A stretch of DNA of 64,000 bases from Hyaloperonospora brassicae. Its lineage: Eukaryota; Oomycota; Peronosporomycetes; Peronosporales; Peronosporaceae. The notes beneath the pieces were generated by a model. That model was not told the DNA's origin. It ran no database searches and saw nothing but the letters and a program-made list of their open reading frames with translations. Positions 57,561 to 64,000 of the stretch are shown here, piece by piece. The DNA is taken from positions 186,001 to 250,000 of the forward strand of contig CANTFL010001401.1 of the NCBI GenBank assembly GCA_947650285.1, read 5' to 3'. How positions within the stretch are numbered: position 1 is the first letter of the stretch; every line of letters begins with the position of its first letter. Made by a program: the position numbers and the translations under genes.

Positions 57561-58660
57561 AGGTATAGGGCATCTTGCAGGGCGGTCGATTTGATTGTTT
57601 GCGTGCGTTCTGCAGTGGTCGGGCGACTTTGATTGCACTCACGTCGTCGGTCAAATTTGATTTCTCATTTCTAAGTGGGAAATAAATCCAAAACGCACGT
57701 ACTTAATGCACCTCTCGCTAAAAGGCATTTTTTAGAAAAGCAGCGAGGTGTTTTTGACACGTTGACACAGCGCATGGCGCATAAATAAACCACGTTGTGG
57801 ATATCAATAATCGAGCTAGAATTATTTCCAAAAAATTGATTAATGTATTTATATTATGGAAATGAGCATCTTTATTAGGCCTGCAAAAGTCCCCTTTTTT
57901 GAAATTGTAGACTCGTACTGTAGTTAAAGCGTCGACAACAATGCCCATAGGATTCGCTTCGCCTATGACGAGAGGCATATTGCATTCAAAAAGACAACCA
58001 AGAAGGTAGCGATGACGGTAGCACCGCAAGCTTGCTGAAATCGCTCGAATATGGAGAATGCGGCGGTTTCTGATTAGAGAATTAAAGAAGTAGTAGAAAA
58101 TTCGGCATAAGTTGTATGTAATGTCATTAAGGCTATGACCCTTCGCAATATAACCTGTCGGATTCAAAGCGTGAGCCTTTCGAAATTAGCCGAAGTCGCA
58201 ACACCCGTGTTGCCGCCATTTGGGGTATATAAAAACATGTCGAAGGTTAAGTGAAATGAAAGCGGTATCAGCATAGATATAACAATATTTCGGTACATTA
58301 CAAACGGTCAACAGACACCGAGAAATATTGCACACAAACTCCGGATCTCAATTTATAGCTATTTCGATGATTGTATATATTTAAATAGTAATTTATATGA
58401 ATGTGATCTTACGACAATTACACCAGCACAAAATCTTTTTATGACAATGTAGGACAACCAATTGAAGTTGCGTTAATAACAATATATCCAATGACAGAGC
58501 AAACACTATACTGAGTCAAAAGTATTAAAGCTTTTCTTACTTTTAATTGCATTGCGCTTAGCATAGCCCTTACGGCCTAGTACATGCTGATAGGTTCGGG
58601 AGTATTCAAGTTCACCCTAACTGCTGCACTTTGGAGACTTAGCTCATAAGGCTACGCGTC
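57561..58660. other. AT-rich interval with one unrecognised frame
   Basis: The minus frame 57718-58167 has 149 codons but begins with TTG. Its first internal Met is at MPLVIGEANPMG, and it shows no domain. I do not call a gene. Confidence 0.4.
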
Positions 58661-58715
58661 AATTGTCTGGAATCATGCGCGGTCCGGCTTTTTATCTGCG
58701 AGATAGCCGTCCGAT

Positions 58716-59178
58716 ATGGATCCTAAACCGCCGGATCTTGAATTAGAGGTGCAGAAGAAGCCACGAGACGAAAGCGAGAAGGCTCTTGCGAAACCTTCTC
58801 GAAAACAGCCGAACTCCAAGGTAGCCGAGCAGTCTACACCTTTCGCAGACGCGGAGAGGAATACTGCAAGGCCCACATTCGCGTCAACCGGACCAGCAGC
58901 AGCAGGTGGGACAATCCCGCCATCTGAAAATGATCCGACAACAGGTCACGGATACAACGGCAGAGAGGGTCAGGGAGCACCGCAGGGACAACTGCTGGAC
59001 AAGATTTAACCCCGGTAAACATTCGACGCAGTCGTGGCAGATCGAACTGCCGAACTACATGCATCTCCACGGAAATCTTGGACCTCAACTGTTCGCTAGC
59101 AAATGTGCTAGTGTCAGAGAGGAAGTCTGTGGTACTGTGATAATAAAAAAAATGTCATGTCAATATCTCTTGCTCTAA
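58716..59178 (+). pseudogene. Coding-like tract, broken, unknown (possibly gag-like)
   Basis: The ATG at 58716 opens 97 codons of a Pro/Lys/Glu-rich, disordered-looking N-terminus; the frame then stops at 59007. A neighbouring frame (58906-59178) continues with a coding-like stretch after a possible shift near 59000. Composition and position in repeat-rich DNA fit the start of a retroelement ORF, but no diagnostic motif is seen. Confidence 0.3.
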
Positions 59179-62100
59179 TGTTTTCTGCCTTGACATTTTA
59201 CCGCTTATGTTCACCCAAGCGGTTTCCTGCAGCCGAAGCTGACCGAAGCTAAACCACGACAGGCCTTAAGTCGCTAGCCGTTAATTCAACCACCTCAGCA
59301 CGCCTTTCATGCACGTACGTACCTAACATGAAACGACTAACCGACTCAGAAATAATGCAATTATCAACATCAACGATAGCGTCACTGAATGCGATCGCCT
59401 AGACTCTATTGCCGCATATGCGAAGCTTCTCTCACCTGAAAAGAGAATCTATCTCAATCTACGCAACGAGGAGCCGGCGCTTCTAATCAAGATCCTAAGA
59501 AACGTGCACTGTCGGAGAAGGCTCAAATACTGATTGGGAACGATACACGTCATAAGTGACCCGTATTTGTTCAATAATAGCTGGGTTATACGAATAACCT
59601 TCAAAACTTGATTAGTAAATTAAAATAGGCAAAACTTATACCACTTAACCAGTGGCCGGACACGAGGCTACTCTTAAGTCTTAGAGAGTGTTTAGAAGAC
59701 GAACCACTCATCAGGCGAGGTATTATGAGTCCATGTTCAGCCCTGCGGTGTATAGACAGGGGGACATTGATACATTACGAGCGATCTGTTTGCAACTAGC
59801 GGTTGCGTGAAGCAAGCATCGACTTCGGGCCGGAACCAAGGATGAATGGAAGATCAGTAGTGGACTAGCTGAGGTGTGCATCGTGTGCCGGCTTCTACCT
59901 CAAGTGAAAAGAGTGTGATAGATTAAAAGGAGCTTGTACGGCTTCTCGTACGATTTTAGCACAAGTGGATGAGGAGAAAGTGCTACAGCTATGCAGTGGG
60001 ACAAATATAGAGTTTGTCGATAGATCGAAAGCGCGATATAAGGAGACATTCTATTGGCGGCTAAGGCACTCAGGGTCAATGAAGAAGTGTTCCGGAGTCA
60101 CCGAAGTGTAGTAGATACCATAACTTTTGATCCCATTTACCGCCAATTTCATTACTTCTTTTTTGACCGGTCGATGGTCAGCAAGTACGCATTGGTTACG
60201 GTGCCTTTTACCGGAATAGTTTATCGCGTCTCCAATATGCATCAACCGCCCAAGGCTATACCTGGTCTAGACAGTTATCACTGACGGCACCAGAATGTCC
60301 TTCAAGCGAGAACAGTATTGCAATGTACAATGTTACCCGCTAGTCGGATATTGGTCGTTTAACCGTGTACTTGCAGGTACAGCTTACAGTGAAATATAAA
60401 CTTGAAAATATGGACATCTGTTCACCTCGCTCGCGCATCTCTACAGTCTGGAGACTAACCGTGAATATAATTAGTTCCCTGAATTTTTCGTGGAATCGTC
60501 CGTATTTTTCGGTAAGGACGCACGATTGTACTCCGACATCCTAATGTCGGAAATCGACATTAATGCTTGCACGGTATCAATATAGACCACATAATGGCGA
60601 GATGTCAATATTTTTATTCCCAATTGCGAGGGCAAGGTGTCTGGGTGGATACGGAGTAGGACGTAGCCAGTCTTAATATTTGGCATTACCATTTGTCACC
60701 CTTGACGAGACTCACCAAATTGCGGCCTTCATTTTCATTTACACGACGAACATAACAAGAAGGCGCATAAATATTTGACACCATCGTTCTCGGCTACTGA
60801 TCAGGTCGGTCCGACTCTTGATCATCATTACCGGCGGACAGTGCTCAGTCGCCATCAATTGGACCAACAGTCCAACCAAAATTGTAAAAGCGATGGATCA
60901 CTGACCTTATTCAACGCAGTGACCGGCGGAGTGTACTTAGTCAAACATCTGACTCACCTTAATAAGTACACCATCTCGCTTTGCTCACCTTGAGAAATAT
61001 TCTGATGTATACGATGATAAGGACTCCAGATGTTTGGACGTCGTCCCTCCTGCTTCACAGGTGTCGGAGATTTTATCTGCGTATAATTTGTTTGTACAAC
61101 AAACGCTCTCGATCACGGCGGCTAATAAGGCACAGTTGCATTTGGTCAAGGAAAAACTATCCGTGGCCCTACAATCCCACAAATGGTCAGGATCAGAAAG
61201 CGAGAACGACCGGCGCTGGACAACACGTCGAAGGCATGCTTGACCTCCGATGTCTACCACTGGCAATGGCATGCACGGACGTCGGACAGACAAAGCCTTT
61301 ATCGTAGATTTGTTCAGATTTGAGTTTTCGACCATTTAAAACGCCATGTTCTAGTTATGGTTTGCTATAGCTTTAGCACAGGCGATGGCGGACCACGACC
61401 TAGCGTCCATGCAGCGAAATTGGAGGCTATAACAGCTTGCATGAAGCGAGATATCAAGCGGACATGGCAATTTAATATTGGGAACTGTTTAAAAAAATTT
61501 ATCCGCACAACCACTTAATTTATGTATAGCGTGGTTGAGAGGGCATGGGTCGTCGCAGTTCCATTAAGAAGTTTAAAAAGTTATCAGATAGACAATTCAG
61601 CCACACTTTCATCTCGACAGGCCATGGTAGGGCCCTTCGGATGAGACTGCTGCTAGTTTATATCTACCGCTGCCAACCCTTTACAGCTCAAATTAGTTGT
61701 ACTTGCTCATAATGAGAGTAGCCAAATTAACGGAAACTATCCCTTATCGCTCCAGGACGACCACGAGAGGCACCAAGAGTTACGATACGGGTCAGCAATT
61801 GCCTCTGGACATGGAGGAATGTATAAATTCTGTCCGCTTGTCGAATCAGAAAAACAAACAGCCTTCTTTAGTTCTTCGGTACTGGGGTGAGCATTATTAT
61901 GCTTAGTTGCACACTTAGAAAACTCTTTGGACCATCAATGACCAGCTCAGAGATATAATACTCCATTTTTGTCAGTTATGCGGACGTCGTCATTTTTACT
62001 AGCGTCATGGCAAATCAACCGGAGCCAAAGCGAGACTCACCCGTACCTATGGGCGAGAACTCGTCACAATTCTCACATCGAAGTACCACTTCTTGCTCTA

Positions 62101-64000
62101 AGCAGCATCATGACGGCAATAGTTCCAAAACTACCTCTCAACTTGCGCTTCTTCTCACGCCCTGGTACAATTATCAATGACTCCAGTGGACGATAGAGAT
62201 ATACGGCGCATTATCAGAACAACGATGGATTACCATAAACATAAGCGGGAAGCGATTAAAAAGGATTCCATTTATCTTACCGTTTTAGGCGATCACTCCG
62301 GTGAACAACACTCATGGACACAACCATGGAAGACTTACGGGGAATCTTGGCCGAATGCAGCCTTGGCGCCGTTTTTTTTGGGTCAAAAAGTTTGGAAAAA
62401 TGGGATGTGGCGGCTGAGGGATAGTCTATAAAGCTTCTCGCCATGCTTCAAAGTTTCGTCTTTTCGGGTGAGCTGTTTTATATTTAAGCTCTCGGGTACT
62501 GGAAACTTATACGGCAGCTTGGAGAAAGGAATGACTTCACGCGAGGCTGGTCACACACCGCAACAAAGCCACCGACAATTTGAAGTGGATAGATACTTGG
62601 GTTCTCAAACTTTTACTACACCCTCATCGAATGTTCCTGCGCTCACCAACAATTGTGACGACTGAGTACGTCTTCGTACAAATGCGTATGGAAACGATTG
62701 TATCTTACAAAAGTGTGATGTGGGAAATAAAAATTGGTTTCGCGCACCACATGCTCGGTGCCAATCTCTACTAAATTAAGATATGGAAGCTTATTGGTCC
62801 AGAAGACGACTTGGACTCAGATGTGCTACCTCGTCTCTCTCAGCAACTCGAGACGCTTAGCATCTTTAGCCAGTAACGGCCAGAACTAAATAGAAATTGT
62901 CAGGAGATGGAATGGACCATACTTGCTCCATTTTTCTTCGAGGCAAAGGAACACGGTCAGGCGAAGCGCTCGCTTCATTGCTCAAAGAAGATTACAGCCC
63001 GCAACTACCGACGTCATCTACATCAAGCCGGTTTAACTAGCCGATGGTTGAGAGTTAAACATTTACTTGCAACAACAGTACCACTTGCAGCCAGTACAGG
63101 TGTGCAACGGAAACTGTCGAGGGATTTAGAGGCTCGATATCTAGGATGTCCGCGGCTGTCGGGCAGAGAAATGGTCAGATTGGCTGGGGGCTTTAAGGTG
63201 GACGCTAGTGAGCGAGCACCCTCTTTTCTGGGCCGTTCTAGAAATAAGTTTTAGCAGCAGAGATAAAGAATCTTAAAAAAAAGGAGATGTGGGCGAAACT
63301 TTGAGGGTGGACGGCTACTCTACACAGCGGCACCTTATCGTTCTGGATCGTGGATCGGAGTCGAACGGGAGGAGCAGCTATCCTACCTTCCCCAAAAATC
63401 GCTGCATAGACACGTCCCTAATAAACGGAATGATGGACAGACTATATTTTCGCAGCGGACCTATGCGGTTATCACTTGATTATTTGTTATTACTCATAAA
63501 TGTCGCGGAACGAGAGCGGTACTTCAAATAGCTTAAGTCAATGGCCGTGGCAGCCTTGGCAGCCTTGGCAGCAGACTGATCTATATTTAGAGTATTTTTT
63601 ACTGTGCACAAGTCCGCATCTGACAGGATGGCAGGATTTAGGTCAGGCCGACCTGAAAGCGCGTTGTTACAAATGCTGCAACAAGATATTTTATAGAAGA
63701 CGCACACACTCTATGCACTAATCAAATGAAAACGTTAACGATCCAGAACCGGCAGATTTTCATACTTGCTAGGATACGGCTACAGCAACTAGAATTGACT
63801 TATTTTGCGTGCCACAATCTTAGTCTTCATTGTTTCAACGGATTTTAGTTGACGAACTGCTTGTCCAATCGAACCATTAACGATTGCGCCTGCTACTACA
63901 CGACAGCAGATGCATGGTAATGCCGCGAAGCAGACAGCCTTCAGTAGAATATCTGATGAGAGACCTCCCATCCAAACGGGTTAAATTGGACATGCTGGTC
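59179..64000. other. Decayed coding-like sequence, unrecognised
   Basis: Many plus-strand frames of 64-115 codons (60054-60284, 60775-60993, 61034-61243, 62177-62431, 62907-63254) have a more coding-like composition than the AT-rich part further left, and all lie on the plus strand. None carries a motif I can name. They may be pieces of one large decayed transposon starting near 58.7 kb. A short GGCAGCCTT tandem occurs at 63548-63570. Confidence 0.35.

Noticed and set aside
1..64000. CRISPR arrays, bacterial operons or ribosome binding sites
   Set aside because: Spliceosomal introns, eukaryotic transposon families and nuclear gene types show a eukaryotic genome; no spaced direct-repeat array was seen.

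Overview
The window looks like a gene-sparse, repeat-rich part of an oomycete nuclear genome (Phytophthora or downy-mildew type). The reasons are an RWP-RK-type regulator with the V-W-P-Y-R variant core, small GT-AG introns (80 and about 105 bp), relics of hAT, MULE and Ty3/gypsy transposases, LTR-like solo elements, and compact GC-rich genes in a sea of AT-rich decayed DNA. The species is an inference; no rRNA or organelle marker is present to fix it.

The dominant structure is a large nested inverted duplication. Outer arm A (7464-14907) is repeated in reverse as outer arm B (42468-49920). Each carries an AP endonuclease gene (two exons) head-to-head with a long BED-finger/hAT-derived gene. 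Inner arm A (33637-36423) is repeated in reverse as inner arm B (38683-41446), each with an RWP-RK regulator gene. The centre is a 2.26 kb single-copy spacer (36424-38682). Gene order and orientation agree with one ancestral palindrome with arms of about 11 kb (AP endonuclease, BED-hAT, RWP-RK). On the B side the two blocks are 1.0 kb apart. On the A side they are 18.7 kb apart (14908-33636), so the left arm seems to have been split by repeat-rich DNA, or replaced by it.

That 18.7 kb interval holds two inverted copies of a ~0.95 kb element with GGGGCATTTTT-type ends, a decayed MULE with a MULE-like terminus nearby, a possible small two-exon gene, a frameshifted alpha-tubulin pseudogene, a solo LTR with a perfect 5-bp target duplication, and long AT-rich stretches with no recognisable gene. 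Right of the palindrome are a second solo LTR of the same family (also with a 5-bp duplication), a degenerate Ty3/gypsy element on the minus strand (51.2-55.2 kb), a hAT transposase relic on the plus strand (about 56.0-57.6 kb) and 6 kb of decayed, unrecognised coding-like sequence. The first 7.4 kb hold nothing I can support.

The likely intact genes are therefore three pairs: nuclear DNA repair (AP endonuclease), a probable domesticated transposase with a DNA-binding finger, and a putative transcription factor. The AP endonuclease and RWP-RK pairs are identical at protein level. The BED-hAT pair differs at eight residues plus a 3-residue repeat indel. Whether the palindrome is real or an assembly fold-back must be settled with long reads. 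The differences between arms, and the 18.7 kb against 1.0 kb asymmetry, argue against a trivial mirror artefact.
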